A DNA stretch of 64,000 nt, taken from Bactrocera neohumeralis. Taxonomy: Eukaryota > Arthropoda > Insecta > Diptera > Tephritidae. The stretch is taken from assembly GCF_024586455.1 (NCBI RefSeq), contig NC_065920.1, positions 11,556,144-11,620,143 on the forward strand, written 5' to 3'. The position numbers and the translations under genes are program-made. Of this stretch, positions 1 to 11,899 are shown piece after piece (the stretch's first letter is position 1; each line of letters starts with the position of its first letter). Under the pieces are notes generated by a model, which saw only the letters and a program-made list of their open reading frames with translations, had not been told where the DNA came from and did not search any database.

Positions 1-566
1 CTTGTATTGATTGATAGATTTTGTTCGGTACATTTGTTTGGCAGCTATATGATATAGTGATCCGATCTGAACAATTTCTTCAGAGACTGTATCGTGGACT
101 CCATGCCAAACTTCGTAAAGATATCTCATAAAATACCAAAATTTTCCATACAAAAACATAATTGTTATCATTCAGTTTGTATGGCAATTATATGATATAG
201 TAATCCGATCTGAACAGTTTGTTTTAGAGATTATATCATTGCTTTAGACCATAATCCATGCCAATTTTCGTAAGAATAGCTTGTCAAATGCAAGAGCTTT
301 GCTCACAAAAAGCACGTATATGATCGGTCAGTTTGTATGACAGCTATATGCTATAATGGTCTGATATCGACGGTTCTAGCAAATGAGTAGCTTCTTAGAG
401 AGAATAGAACGTGTGCAAAATTTCAGCTCGATATCTCAAGTGAGAGACTAGTTCGCGTATATACAGTTATGAGGACTAAATCGACTCAACTCGTCTTGCT
501 GATCATTTCTGTATATATTTTATAGAGTCCCTAACGTTTACTACTGTTCAGGGTATAAAATGGTAC
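1..566 (-). mobile_element. DINE-1/Helentron-like repeat (family A), copy 1, cut by window start
   Basis: Non-coding dispersed repeat read on the minus strand. Its 5' end is near 551-560, where the plus strand reads GGGTATAAAA, so the element begins TTTTATACCC. This is followed on the minus strand by a GATCAGCAAGACGAGTTGAG block near 490-510, a typical early block of DINE-1-type repeats. The body carries three diverged sub-repeats containing a CAGCTATATGATATAG-like core at 42, 185 and 341, a spacing of about 143-156 bp. Similar sequence recurs at 7.35-8.68 kb and, in the opposite orientation, at 61.26-62.36 kb. DINE-1/INE-1 elements are non-autonomous Helitron relatives. The family assignment rests on layout and remembered similarity, not on a search. 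Confidence 0.6.
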
Positions 567-1300
567 TACATTTCTTTTTCAGGTATTGCAAATGTTTGTT
601 TATATCGCTCCAAAGTCAATTCTCTGGCTTGGTTTTAGATCTGTTTATACAATGAATATTTTCTACGACTTTATGGTATGAGTTCTCATGAGTTCAGGTT
701 GGGGCATTGATTACATTGCCTTCAGAGTGGTTTGTCAGTGGTGTCTGACTTCTAAAAATATACAATGCTAGGATAACCATCAAAAATTGAAATCAGAATG
801 CGAGATTTGGGTAGAGAATTCACTTATGTATTGAAATGAGGAATAAACATATCCTCAACATTTGCTTCCCTCTTATTCGCTATACAGACTTTACTTATGC
901 TCATAGACAAGTCTTCCTGTTGCTTTTTGCGAAACTTCTGAATCCCACTTGACATTATATATCGGCATGCCTCGGAGCTTACCAAAGCTAGAAGAGTACA
1001 TCTAACTGTACCAAAAGCACTTTCAAAAAATTAAGTATTATCTTTTCTTTTAGCCAAAAGCGTTATCTTGCCACATATTCCATTTTTTACCACTTTTAGT
1101 TCAAACATAACTGCTTGGTCTCCACTGCTGCAACACATACCGACCTATGTAGATATATAATGCAATTTTATTGGAAATTTGTCATGAGTGGTCTGTTGCT
1201 TGTTGAGATTACTGTCAACTCTGAAGCATATTGACAATAATTCAAGCAGCAAATGTGTCACAACAATGAGCTAAGTGCTTTCTAGAGCATGTTGACATAG
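567..1300. other. AT-rich stretch, no feature seen
   Basis: No convincing frame, inverted terminal repeat or tandem structure is visible. It probably holds low-copy or strongly decayed repeat sequence. Confidence 0.4.
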
Positions 1301-2395
1301 TAATACTGTCACTCCAAGCACACACACACACCCATACTTAGTATATGTGTGGAGGGAAGTGGGGGATCAATTCGCAAGAAGCAACGGTATTGATGTGACA
1401 GCTGTTGATGCAACCAATAAATTAAAACAGTTTGCGAGCAATAATAAGCGTGATTTTCATTGGCGCTGCCATAAATGAGACAATAATCAAATGTTTTACA
1501 AAACTTGCAACACAATAAAAATCACAGCATGTCATGCAACGCCACAATGCGGCATTAAAAAAACTTTTAATTGCTTGTAAAGCATTTCATCAGCAATAAA
1601 GGGTGCACTTTTGTGGCGCTGGCGGTGGCCATGCCACATGCGGGACGTTGCGGCGGCAGCAGCAACTTAATGTCAACAGCAACAACAATATAACAACAAT
1701 AACAATTGCATTTGATGATTGTCGCGTTGTTGCTGCTGTAGCCACCGGCGCTGCCGCATGTGGCAAGCATCAAAATTTATTTAACAACACTGTTGTTGAT
1801 GCGGACTTGACAGCAAGATTGTGTAGAAGCTTTGCAATGCTGCAATGCAAGCAGTAAAATAATCGTGAAATGTAAAATAAACAAAAACAAGGCGGCGAAC
1901 GGAGAAGCAGCGACAAGCCACAGCGCTGCGAGCGCGCTGAAAAAGTTGAAAAGTTAGCAAACTCAAAACAACTTTGACTGCTTTGGCCAAAAATGTGAAG
2001 TTAAATGTTGCCGCTATATGAGTGTATGTGTGTGTGTTATGTAGTAGCCATCATCAACACGCTGCCGCTATTGTTGCAGCAGTACTTGGTAGTTGCCGCC
2101 AAGTGTTGGCTGTGGTTGTTTAGTGTGCCCGACGTGTTGTTGCTGTGCGGCACTACAGCGGTTGACAAGGATGTTGAAGTTGTTGTTGCTATTGTTGTTT
2201 ACAGGCCGTGGGCATTGCGTTTGCGGCACATAAAACTTGAACAATGAATTTAAGAAACTTCCTTGCCTTTGCCTTGCTTGTGCGGCATGTTTGCATTGAA
2301 TGCAACTTGGCAGTGAATTTGGTGCTATGAGAATCAGGCCAGCGACTCCCAAATTCCTTTGTTTGTCTATTGGGCTCAAATAAATGTTTTCTTAA
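1301..2395. other. Low-copy island with CA and CAA/CAG runs
   Basis: Base composition is closer to even than in the flanks. A short CA run lies at 1318-1330, and interrupted CAA/CAG triplets lie at 1650-1710 and 2050-2200 (GTT/GCT on the same strand). Open frames at 1603-1857 (+) and 2068-2379 (-) overlap these runs and encode N/Q- or V/L-rich low-complexity peptides with no recognisable domain, so I read them as chance frames. The island could be non-coding regulatory or intronic DNA; that is inference. Confidence 0.35.
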
Positions 2396-2869
2396 TTAAA
2401 AAATTTTAACCACGGAAAGAGTATAAAAAGTTATTTTAAAGAGATGCTAGGACAAAATATTACATATGTAGCTGGAAGTGAGAGCGCTTTTTTTTAGGAA
2501 TTTATAAAAAAATGTAAATATAGATGAATTTGGAATGAGAATCGATTATTTTTAATACAAGAAATCAATTGAAAATTAGTCTAAAAGTCGATTTTAACAG
2601 CCTTTGAGCTTTTAGTATTTAAAATTACAGTAAGTGGCTTATTTAGGTTGAGGCAATTTGTATATAAAAAAGCATTCTAAAGGTTAGGCTTGCTTAATCG
2701 AGTAGTAGGTTTAAACCATGAGGAGTTTCATTCTTAGGGATGCCTACGCATGACAGGAATTTCAAAATATTCTGAGGCCTCACTACCGATACACATCTCT
2801 TCCAGTGCTTCATACCAAGCACTGCTAAATTAAAGATGAGCTTTCGATTTAAAAGCAAGAAAAAGCTTT
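2396..2869. other. AT-rich stretch, no feature seen
   Basis: No gene or structured repeat is recognisable. It leads into the satellite-like array that follows. Confidence 0.35.
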
Positions 2870-3770
2870 AGAATTGTTTTGAAAGTTCAAACTCGGTTAT
2901 GTTTGCGAGCATCAATGCAATAGTTTTAAGCAAATATTTAAAGCTGCTTTAAGAAAATCTTTAAAGCTTTAAAAAAGTTTCGTAGGTGTTAAAATTATTT
3001 ATAAAACAGATCTGGAACAGCTTAAATATTCCAAAACGCTTTAATCTGTAAAAAACTCTAAAGTCCTGATAAAGCTTCAAGACTCTTAAACATTTAAAAA
3101 GCCTCAAAAAAAAAAAGTTTTAAAGCTCTGAAAAACTTCTCTGAAATAAGTTTAAAGCTTTCGTGATGAAGTCTAAAAACTTTAATTATATAAAAAAGCT
3201 CGAAACATCTAAAAAACGCTTTAAAGCTCTGAAAAAGTTATACGAAATAAGTTGAAGGCTTAATGATCGTCATTAGCAAACTGCTTTAAAAATACTTTAA
3301 GGCTCTAATGCCCTCAAACATCGAAAAAATCCTTAAATATCTAAAAAAGCTTAAAGCTTAAAAAACTTTCGATATCGTCGTTGGGAAAATGATTCTAAAA
3401 AGCTTAAAGCTCTGAAAGCCTTAAACATTTAAAAAAAAGCTTAAACATTTAAAAAAAGCTTAAAAACTCTGAAAAAGTTCTCCGAAATAAGATTAAAACT
3501 TCAGTGGTCATCCTTAGCAAAGAGTTGCAGGCTCTGAAAGCTTTAGACATTTAAACAAACTTAAAAAAAGCTCTGTAAAAGTTATCCGAAATAGGTTTGA
3601 TGCTTTTCTGGTCGTCGTTAGCAAAATGCTTTAAAAAGCTTTATGGCTTTAATACCCTTTCACACTTAAAACAAGCCTTAAAAGTTTAAAAAAGCTTTTA
3701 AGCTCTGTAAAAGCTCTCCAAAATAAGTTTAAAGCTTTCGGGATCGTCGTTATCAAAATGCACTACCACT
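2870..3770. repeat. Diverged satellite-like array rich in AAGCTTTAAA
   Basis: The tract is made of degenerate units with the order AAAAAGCTTTAAAGCTCTGA, a GAAATAAG anchor, a GATCGTCGTTAGCAAAATG-like block, then TTAAACATTTAAAAAAAGC. The GAAATAAG-type anchor falls at about 3143, 3244, 3484, 3588 and 3720. The spacing is roughly 100-130 bp, with one anchor lost between 3244 and 3484. Shorter AAGCTTTAAA modules are scattered within each unit. I do not recognise the family. There is no coding potential. Confidence 0.7.
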
Positions 3771-6395
3771 TGAGCGATGAGTACAGCTTTTAACCATAAA
3801 ATTAGGCGCCTGACTTGAAAAGAGTTTGTTCTCTTTCTTGTAAAAATATATTTACTTGTTTAATACTTCTGCTACAAACTTCGTATATACATAGTATATT
3901 GCTTAAAGTGACGAAACTTCTAAACGAACAAGAATGAGGAACACAAAGTTGCATTGTTTAAGAAGTTTTACCTTAGCACTTCGATTGCCGACCACTGCAC
4001 TGGTAATTGAGTATGCAGAGTTAGATTCCTCAGCAGAGAATTCGCTGCAGCAATACTCGTATCTTGCAATGCCAACTAGTAAACAATGTTTGGCAACAAT
4101 TGATCAAAAAGTCTTTAGCCGAGCAATAAAAGCGAATGGAAATGCCGAACAATAGAAAGAAAAGATGGACAAGAGTTTAAGAGCGAAAATATAAAGACAG
4201 AGTTGTTACAAATGTTACAATAGAAGTATTTTCAAGAGGAAGAAGAAAAAAACGAACTACTTTTGAAGTGAGCCAAAATTATTTTTTGCGCATATTTCTT
4301 CCAGAATTTGTATAAGCTTTCTATTTTTACAATTTTGGTGTAAACTTTTCGGCAAATCGAAAGAGTTTTATTGAGCGTGTGCTGTGGCCAGTATATTTGC
4401 AAACTGTTGTCAAATACAGGGTGCCTAAGTAACAGTTTTTTTGAGTAGTGGAAGCTGCTGTGTTTTCATGTTCTCAAATAATTTACGCTTTTATGATTTT
4501 TTTTATATCTAATCTATAATTTTTCACTCTACCATATATCCACATACATTGAAACCAGAAATCGAAGTCAGCTATTATGTAACCCTATACTCGTATATGT
4601 ATGTCTGTATGAAGTTGTTGCACTATTATATATTTATGCTGTTTCGTTGCTTTAGCGCTTGTATTGGTTCGGTTGGCTTCGTTGAATGCAAAAGTTATGA
4701 CGTCTAACGCCAGGGATCAAAAGGATATTGTTGAAAGTGTTGCTTAACCAACAACAGCAATAACAAAAGTAAATAGTAGCTGCTCTCCATGTGTATGTAC
4801 ATTATAAAAAATGCGAAAATATTGCATGCAACGAAAAGTTAACACGCCCGAAGGGTGCTTAGTTGGCGAACTTTTTGGTTATTGTGAGAACATGCTGTTA
4901 GCCAACTTTTAAATATTGCCAACTATTGATTTTCTTTTGCAAAAGAAACGCAAAATGATTTTTCTAAAGTCAAAATTATGAAATTGACTTTAAAAGTGGA
5001 AACTCAACTCCTTTTCGATACAAAGCTTGTATGTTGTAAGCAGGAAATTTGGCGTGTTGAGCGATTTTACAAATACATATACAGTAGAATAAAAACTTCA
5101 AAAATGGTTTGCTAACTTTTGCTTACGCAACTTTTATATAGCTCTGAAGCGTGTCTTGAAAAGCCATCGCAAAGCTTTCAAGTTTAAGTGATTATTTGCA
5201 TAATAAATTCAAATAAAATATTTACTGTCATCAAGCTTACAATTTTAACAATTAACTAATGAAAATATTTTTCCTTTTCTTTCAGGTAAGCAACAAAGTT
5301 TCTGGTATCGTATAGAGTGGGTATTATCTTGGAAATTTCTTTGAAGTACACAGTAGTATTCAATCAAAACATCTTAAGCCAAATTTTCAGATTTTTTTTA
5401 TTTGTGAGGAGGCCTAATGTCTACAGATATGTTTGCTTTCTGTTGGTATTAAAAATATGTATATACATACATCAGTATGGTAAATTTGCTCAGGAAACGC
5501 AAAAAAATGCCTCACTTTTGTTTCCGATCTACTATAAATTCCTTTTTTTATCGTTTTCGGAGGCTTCTGCTCTAGTCTAATAATGTTTTCATACGTGTAT
5601 TTATTACTTAATGCCCCGAGTTTCTCGAAACCATTGAACTTATTTGTATGACTTGTATACTGAAACTTATAAGTACGAAAATCCGCCAGGTGGCGCTGCA
5701 ATTACATGTTTTGCGAAATTTATGAATGAATGAACGTTTTGCATTGCATCAATAAAATTAAAGCCGCCAATATAACTATTTGCTTTCAACTGCCATTACT
5801 TCATAACAGTAATGCCAACTTTTTCACAAGAAAACGTCTGTCGTGTCTGCTAGTATTTTGCAACGTTCTAACTTGATTTGACCTTCACCTTTCCAGTATG
5901 CTCTTGTAGCATAAACTATAATTAATTTGCTGATTGCTTGAAAAGTTAATTTTGTGCAACTCAAAATAGTTTTGCTAAACTAAACGAACGAAATAAATTA
6001 AACTAAGGAAGGAAGCACTATGTGCGGTAGAAACCGAATATGCAATACTCTCGAAAACCAACAGCATTTAGCGGCTGTGAAATGAAATTAACCAGTGTAG
6101 TATATCTACGGATATCTCAACTAGTGTACATATATATTGTTTTGTTTCCGAAAAGGGAGTCTTCCAAAGATACTTCCATGGTGAACTGGCAGCATGCGCG
6201 ATTCATATTGTCCGCTTAAGTACACCTCTTTCGGACAGACAATCTTAAATAACTGTACTGGACTTCCAGAACTATTTGCTTACGTACTAAACCCTTAACT
6301 TTGGCGATTGTAAGCACTTCTTTGCAGGGCCAAGCAGGACGATAAGTGCCTGTGCACATACTCCCTCCAAGGTTATTTCTAGTTCTTGAAGCGCT
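3771..6395. other. Gene-free stretch, mostly AT-rich
   Basis: I see no recognisable gene. A 73-codon frame at 3934-4155 (+) starts with ATG and has a varied amino-acid mix, but no domain and no splice or promoter support. A TACAGGGTG string at about 4415, like the end of a Tc1/mariner-type MITE, has no partner that I can find. Interrupted CAA repeats lie near 4750. The 5317-5580 and 5414-5701 frames are opposing chance frames. Confidence 0.35.
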
Positions 6396-6399
6396 ATTG

Positions 6400-6960
6400 C
6401 GGCCTACTCTTTCATTTTAGCCCACATCAGCTCTGATCGCAGCATGTCACTCACTATGTTGTCGGGCGTCATCCTTTCGTTTGTTAGTTCTTCTAAAGTG
6501 GTTCTCTCAACTACATACCTCAAGCAGGAGAAATACATGTGCTCTGCGTTTTCTGCGGTATTTCTACAGAAGGAACATTGTGTTTCGTCATCGTGGCCAA
6601 ATGGGTGTAGGTGTTCCCTGAAACAGCCATGACCTGACAAGAACTGTATTAAATAGAAGTCTGTCTTCCTTTATCTACCGCATTCCATTGCTTTCGCCAC
6701 TTATTGAGATCTAACATTCCTTTTTTTTGCGCTCGTCGGCTGTTAGGCGCTTATTCATGGATTTTATGTTAGGATAGACTCTACTTAAATCACAAGCCAT
6801 TTTATCCGGTGGCATAAAACCAGATATGATAGCAATCGCATCAGGCGACACCGTTCTAAACGCACAGGTTACTAACTCTAAAAGGGCAAAACCTAGACGC
6901 GACCCTTGCCTTATTCCTTCATATCGAAGCTAAGTACATAAGCCTTGACTGGCTAATTTT
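6400..6960 (-). mobile_element. R1-like non-LTR retrotransposon, 3' end of ORF2, decayed
   Basis: Minus-strand translation gives the C-terminal part of an R1-clade-like reverse transcriptase protein. Around 6860-6790 it reads TCAFRTVSPDA followed by IISGFMPPDK, matching the conserved AYRTVS block after the RT domain. The stretch 6640-6404 reads LSGHGCFREHL, FGHDDETQCSFC and AEHMYFSC, the C-terminal cysteine/histidine cluster of these proteins. The two parts are in different frames, joined across a frameshift near 6650. RT palm and endonuclease domains are absent, so this is a 5'-truncated, inactive copy. A related R1-like fragment at 49.04-49.87 kb retains the YADD block. The clade call is from remembered motifs. 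Confidence 0.75.
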
Positions 6961-7354
6961 AGCTGGCAGAGCTCTCTCTCTCCCTCTCTCTCTGAGGTGA
7001 TGGGTGTAAATTATCAGATTTGGATCTGTACTGTCAACAATTGGAAGGTCTGAAGCGGACAATCGTCCAGACGCTAACAGCTTTGGCAAATGGGAACGGA
7101 CTTTTATGACATCAGGACAATCCGGGTCACAAAAATCGATATTATATATATATATAATAGATTCCAGGAGCTTGTTTGGGAATTTCTTATGCTTCCACCT
7201 TATAGTGTGTAGCTGATTAACTAACTATTGCTCTGTTGCGAACGATTTTGCTGGTGAAAAAATCGCCTCAAGATAAGCTTATGAAAATCGACTCTTCTTG
7301 TGTATAAGGACAAGGGGGACGAGGTAATGACAAAATATGAGAAAAAATTAACCA
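6961..7354. other. Short spacer with CT and TA microsatellites
   Basis: An interrupted CTCTCTC run lies at about 6970-6993 and an alternating TA run at about 7143-7157. There is no gene. Confidence 0.5.
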
Positions 7355-8676
7355 AGCTATAATAAAAATATAGTGACTTAATCTGAATAATTTCTTACTA
7401 CCTTTGATAATGATATGTGCCAAATTTGGGGAAGATATCTTGCCAAAAGAAAAAGTTTTCTGTATCAGAACTTGAATCCGATCTTCAGTTTGTATGGCAG
7501 CCTTACGTTAAAGTGGTCCAATATCGGCGATCCCGCTTCTTGAAAAAGAGGAAAGGACGTGTGCAAAATTTTAGATCGTTATTTCGAAACCTTAGTGATT
7601 AGTTCGCTCATATGCAGACAGACAGACATGGCTCAATCAACTGAGCTAGTCACGCTGATTATTTACAGGGCTTTTCTGGAAAGTAATAGCACTGAGTCGA
7701 TTTAAAAAAATTTATTAAACCAATCGTTACAATTCTTCAAAAACTTTCAAAATAAGCTCCTTCTGCGTCGATGCAGCGCTGCCAGTGCGATTTCCAAACA
7801 TTGAAGGCGTCACGGAAGGTATTCTCCGGAATAGCCTTTGAGAGCCAAGGTGCATGCTGCTTGGATCCCCTCTGTCGTCTCAAAATGCTTACCTTTCATT
7901 GGCCTTTTCAGGCAAAGGAACAAAAAAAGTCCGGGGGCCCACATCTGCGCTGTAAAACTGTTGCGGAAGCGGTGGGATGTCTGCGATGTCTTGTCGGACC
8001 CGATTGACCCTTCGTTTGAGTCTCTTGAGAACTTCCACGTAAAACTTGGCGTTGACGGTTTGTCCAGGAGGAACAAATTCATGGTGGACGATGCCTTTGA
8101 TGTCAAAAAAGGCAATGAGCATCGTTTTCCTATTGGATTTTCTCATTCTTCCCTTTTTTGGGTGCCACCGAAACACACCTCGTACCTCTGCTCTAACGAA
8201 CTCTGCATTTTCGGCTTGCACCACTCATAGAGACAAGTCGCGCGAAAATGTTTGTCCTGACGGAACAAATTCATGCTGACGATGCCTTTAATGTCAAAAA
8301 AGAAAATGAGCATCCTTTCCACTTTGAAGTTGCTCATTCTTCCGGTCTTTATCAGCGACCTCTTCCCGGCCCTCCAAAAAGACTTGGTGCCACCACGCCA
8401 CTTCTTGCTAAAGCAACACCTGAGTAAGCTTGCTTGATCATATCAAACGTTTTTGTGCCAGATTTACCGAGTTCCACACAGAGTTTAATCGCGTACCTCT
8501 GTTCTGCTGCATTTTCGGCTGACTCTACAGGTGCTCGGAGACAACTGACTAGCCATTTGTTCAGGCTCCGAAGTACAGTCGCGCCGGAAGAAAATTAGTC
8601 CTATTACTTTCCGAACAAACCCTGTATACAGTGGTAATGTTGCTTATAGGGTATCTGAGAAGGATACCTGTGTGTT
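7355..8676 (-). mobile_element. DINE-1/Helentron-like repeat (family A), copy 2, split by a mariner
   Basis: The left part (7355-7665) shows the family A blocks in the same orientation as copy 1: CAGTTTGTATGGCAGCC, a GTGGTCCAATATCGGCGAT block, GTGTGCAAAATTTTAGATCG and a CAGACAGACAGACATGGCTC block. The right part resumes after 8626 and ends near 8676, where the plus strand reads GGGTATCTGAGAAGGATACC, the likely 5' terminus with a small hairpin. The mariner at 7666-8624 interrupts it, so this repeat is the older insertion. Confidence 0.6.
7666..8624 (-). mobile_element. Mariner-like element with TA target duplication and decayed transposase
   Basis: The ends begin CAGGGCTTTTCTGGAAAGTA (left) and CAGGGTTTGTTCGGAAAGTA (right, reverse complement), and both continue ATAG, so the imperfect inverted repeats are about 28 bp. 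Each end is flanked by TA (7664-7665 and 8625-8626). The minus strand encodes broken mariner transposase: an N-terminal AEQRY-like block near 8500, KTMLIAFFDIKGIVHHEFVP and GQTVNAKFYVEVLKRLKRRV at 8120-7960, and KRPMKGKHFE near 7900. Frameshifts, stops and loss of the first catalytic aspartate region make it inactive. A segment of roughly 190 bp around the FFDIKGIV block is duplicated in tandem, near 8050-8240 and 8250-8430. At 959 bp it is shorter than a usual 1.3 kb mariner. Confidence 0.88.
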
Positions 8677-9850
8677 ACAAATTTCATATAATCTGTTTAT
8701 AATTTCTACTTACTAGACAAGTTTCAACTCAAGCTATAGCTGGCATGTGCAAACGCGGACTCATTGATCTTTTCTTACTTATTTAGGAATAATCCACAAT
8801 TATTTTTAGATTTTACTATGCAACATGTTGCGAGGGTATAAAAAGTGGCGAAAAGTAAATCGGCGAGTGTTTTTTGGCACTTTTAAGTTTGTGCCAAATT
8901 AATTTGGGTGTAACTGTATACTTATATACAAGTATATCAACCCATATACACATGTGTAGGTGTATATGTGTATGTATGTATGTGTTGGTGAGATTGCAGT
9001 TTCGTTTTGATTTTCTGCTAATTGCAAATTTACACAAAACTTGTCTAATTGAGTTTGCTCGACTCGTGTTGCGGCATTGAGTTGAGTTGCCTTTGGTTTT
9101 TGCCAACAGTTATTGTTGTTGCTTTTCGTGCCTTTAATTTTTTATGTGATTTTTTAGAATGTTGCCAACGACGTACTCGACGTTTAATTGAAAATACTTA
9201 CGAATCGACTGCGTAAACACATAATAGTGCGTTGGTGTGTGTGTGTGTGGGTAAATTTCTTTGCCGTTACGTTTTCTAAACTTTACTCGCTACACATGCA
9301 ATCAACGTGATCACATGTGCGCTCTACAGTTATTTGCGTGTTTGTGTGTGTGTTTTGTTCGACTCAAAGCTTTCGCTTACTTTGGTGTAATTTAGAACTT
9401 TTACTGCAATACTTGCCAGTATTTTCTCGGCCATAATCACACACACGCACACACACATGTGAGTTTATGAAAGTGCTTGTGTGCGTGTGGCGGTGACTAT
9501 GTGTGCGGCAGTTGTCGACTGACCAAGTCTTGGCGATCAGCTCGTAAAGTTTCAACTAATTTCCAATGGCACAGCACAAAGCACACACTTTATTTGTTGC
9601 ACGTTGCACAAACTGAAATTATTTCCAACTTTTTCTGTGCGCCGCAGTGTGAGTGCGGGCGACCGTGTTACGAGAGCGCCGCTTTATTTTCGAAAAACTT
9701 GGCAACGACAAATGAAGCGCAGAAAAACTTACACTTATGGAGTATTTTTTTCATGAGTGTGTGTGTGCCGTGTGCCAAAGAGAAAAATAAAAATGCAAAA
9801 CGTTCAACATGAAATTGAAAATAAATATGGGTATATACATATATTATTTA
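8677..9850. other. Low-copy island with GT/CA microsatellites
   Basis: Mixed-composition DNA without transposon motifs. GT or CA runs lie at about 9233-9250, 9335-9356 and 9437-9458. A TATAAAAA string at 8837-8844 could be a TATA box, but no initiator or downstream coding exon supports a promoter. Frames at 8816-9106 (-) and 9477-9812 (+) have no recognisable domain. This may be regulatory or intronic sequence. Confidence 0.35.
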
Positions 9851-11341
9851 TGTACAGTTGCGATTTTAACATATGCAACTAACGCTTTGTGTGTAGCGTA
9901 TGGTGCCAGGAGATTTTTTTGACCCGTCAATATATATGTACATACATACATACATATATAAACTCTTAAGTAGTTACGTGTATTTTGATGACCGAAAAAA
10001 TGTCTATTTCCACCAAAAAATTTCAATTTTCACCAACAACAAAGTCCTTCGACCAGTCGCGAGGTCATCCTATTTAAAAGAACGATGTTTCGAGAAAACC
10101 ACGATCAAAGATTGAAGTAGCCGACCGGTCCTGCCTGATGGGCTGCTCTCGAAATGGTTCTTTTTCTTACACTCTTATTGCGATTTCCTTGAAATTGTGG
10201 AAAAATATTCTAGACATATTAAAACATTAAAAAAATAGAAAAACTATTTTTTGTTTTAAATTTTAAAACCCATGTAACATTTTAAAAGGTAACATATAAA
10301 AAAATTTCAGATTTATTTTATGTTTCCTTATAAATTCTAGATCATTCTTTTATCCTATCGGAGCTAATAAACTCTTGAAATTTTTTGCTTATTTCTCAAA
10401 CTGATTTCGGGTTTCTTCAGAAGGCAATTGATAAATTTTATATTCCCAATATCACGGTTGGATTTTTTGGGTTATAAAAATGTCTCATTGCTAAAAGTGC
10501 ATTTTTGTGTTGTTTCCGGTATAGATATGGTTTTGAGAGATTTGAGAGCAACGAAAGATAGTGAGATCTTATCAGTCTAACAGCGAATGAAAATTGAACT
10601 CAGCGAATATATAGTATAACATCATTTAAGTTTGCATTACAGGAAACCTTATTGTAAACCATTCCCCGAAAGAGATTCTTTCTGAATTTGACTCAGGTTC
10701 CTTACGTATTGACCAAGGTTAGAAGATATGTATTTATATTAGATATATGTAGGCTAGGCGAAGAATTGACCCAGTTTTACCCACATTTTGGCCCAAAAGG
10801 GCATACTATCATAACAAACATTTGCTACCCGAAATTCAATACTAAACATCACAGTTTGACCGATAGTTTAGGTAAAAAATTAGTCATATGAGGTCCACAT
10901 ATTTTGAGACTGTGTTTTTGAAAATTTATAGTCCGGTACCGAAAATTTTTGGGTGTAAGTTGAAATAGTTTGAGACTGCTATTCTTAGCATACCTCATAC
11001 CAATAATTATATGTGCATAACTAGTTTTTTGTTTTTTCGCCATACTTTGATATGAAAAATTATCCGGTTTCTGAAATCGAGCAATTCTTTGGTAATATGT
11101 TGTTGTTATGAATTGACCAAAATTGCTGCTATCTTGTCTCATTCCTTGTGTCGTTACTTCAAAATGTTCCCGAGCTCTCGGTGTTACGTAGTTAATAATT
11201 GTTTGTGCCCATCAGCGCGAATTGATCGTTTCTGCTGATAATAGCGTTTTCAAAAGTTAAGTTGGAAAAATTAGTTTGAGATATTTATTGTAGGTATGTA
11301 ATTGTTCAAAATAGTGCATTTAATTCAAATATTTAGCAAAA
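9851..11341. other. AT-rich stretch, no gene recognised
   Basis: Frames at 9900-10115 (+), 10688-10891 (+) and 10849-11142 (-) have no family resemblance. The text around 10880-11110 looks like dispersed repeat sequence but I cannot assign it. Confidence 0.3.
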
Positions 11342-11896
11342 ATGCCTCGTGGAACTAGTTTGATAGGCCATAATCAAGGGGTCATAAAATGTATGCATGA
11401 TAGCAGTGTGAATTTCACTGATACTGCAAAAAATTAAATCGGAACCGGAATTGCATCTCTAATTATCTAAAAAATCCAAGAAAGTATGGTACAATTCGAC
11501 GAAGTGGGCGAAAAACCAACATCGATTTGCGTTGCAAAAGGTAAATTCAACGACTTGCTGTGGTTAATTTGATGACACCTTAAAGCTCATATGGGTCTCC
11601 AAATAACCAACACTCGAATAGTGCAAAAAATCAAAGAAAATCCGTAACTGAAATATACCTCCATGGTGCCTAAACCCAAGTTTTCGCAGCGACAAATGAA
11701 GGCTGGCATGGAGTTTGCAAATAAGTACTGTTTTTGGTGCAAAATATGGCATAACGTCATTTTTAGTGATGAAAAGAAGTTGAATCTAGATGGCTCTGAT
11801 AGTTGCAAAAGATATTGGAGAGATATGCGCCAGGATCGGCTGTCCTGTTTTAAGCGAGGGTTTGGCGGTGGCAGTTTTATTGCGTTTTGGCTTTAA
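11342..11896 (+). mobile_element. Tc1-like transposase fragment, decayed
   Basis: The frame opens at ATG 11342 with MPRGTSLIGHNQGVIKCMHD, which resembles the N-terminal helix-turn-helix region of Tc1-like transposases. It then suffers stops at about 11437 and 11464 and frameshifts. The better-preserved part at 11663-11893 reads PKPKFSQRQMKAGMEFANKY, WHNVIFSDEKKLNLDGSDS, YWRDMRQDR and GFGGGSFIAFW, matching the first catalytic aspartate (IFSDEK) and the glycine-rich GGGS region. The second aspartate and final glutamate are missing, because the sequence changes at about 11897 to a mariner fragment on the other strand. It is inactive. Confidence 0.8.
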
Positions 11897-11899
11897 ATT

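Noticed and set aside
1603..2379. Overlapping frames of 80-103 codons on both strands as possible small genes
   Set aside because: They follow CAA/CAG/GTT triplet runs, overlap in antisense, and contain no domain.
3934..4155. 73-codon ATG frame as a small gene
   Set aside because: Amino-acid mix looks plausible, but there is no motif, promoter or splice support, and frames of this length are expected by chance.
8837..8844. TATAAAAA as a promoter TATA box
   Set aside because: No initiator at the expected distance and no downstream exon; such strings are common in AT-rich DNA.
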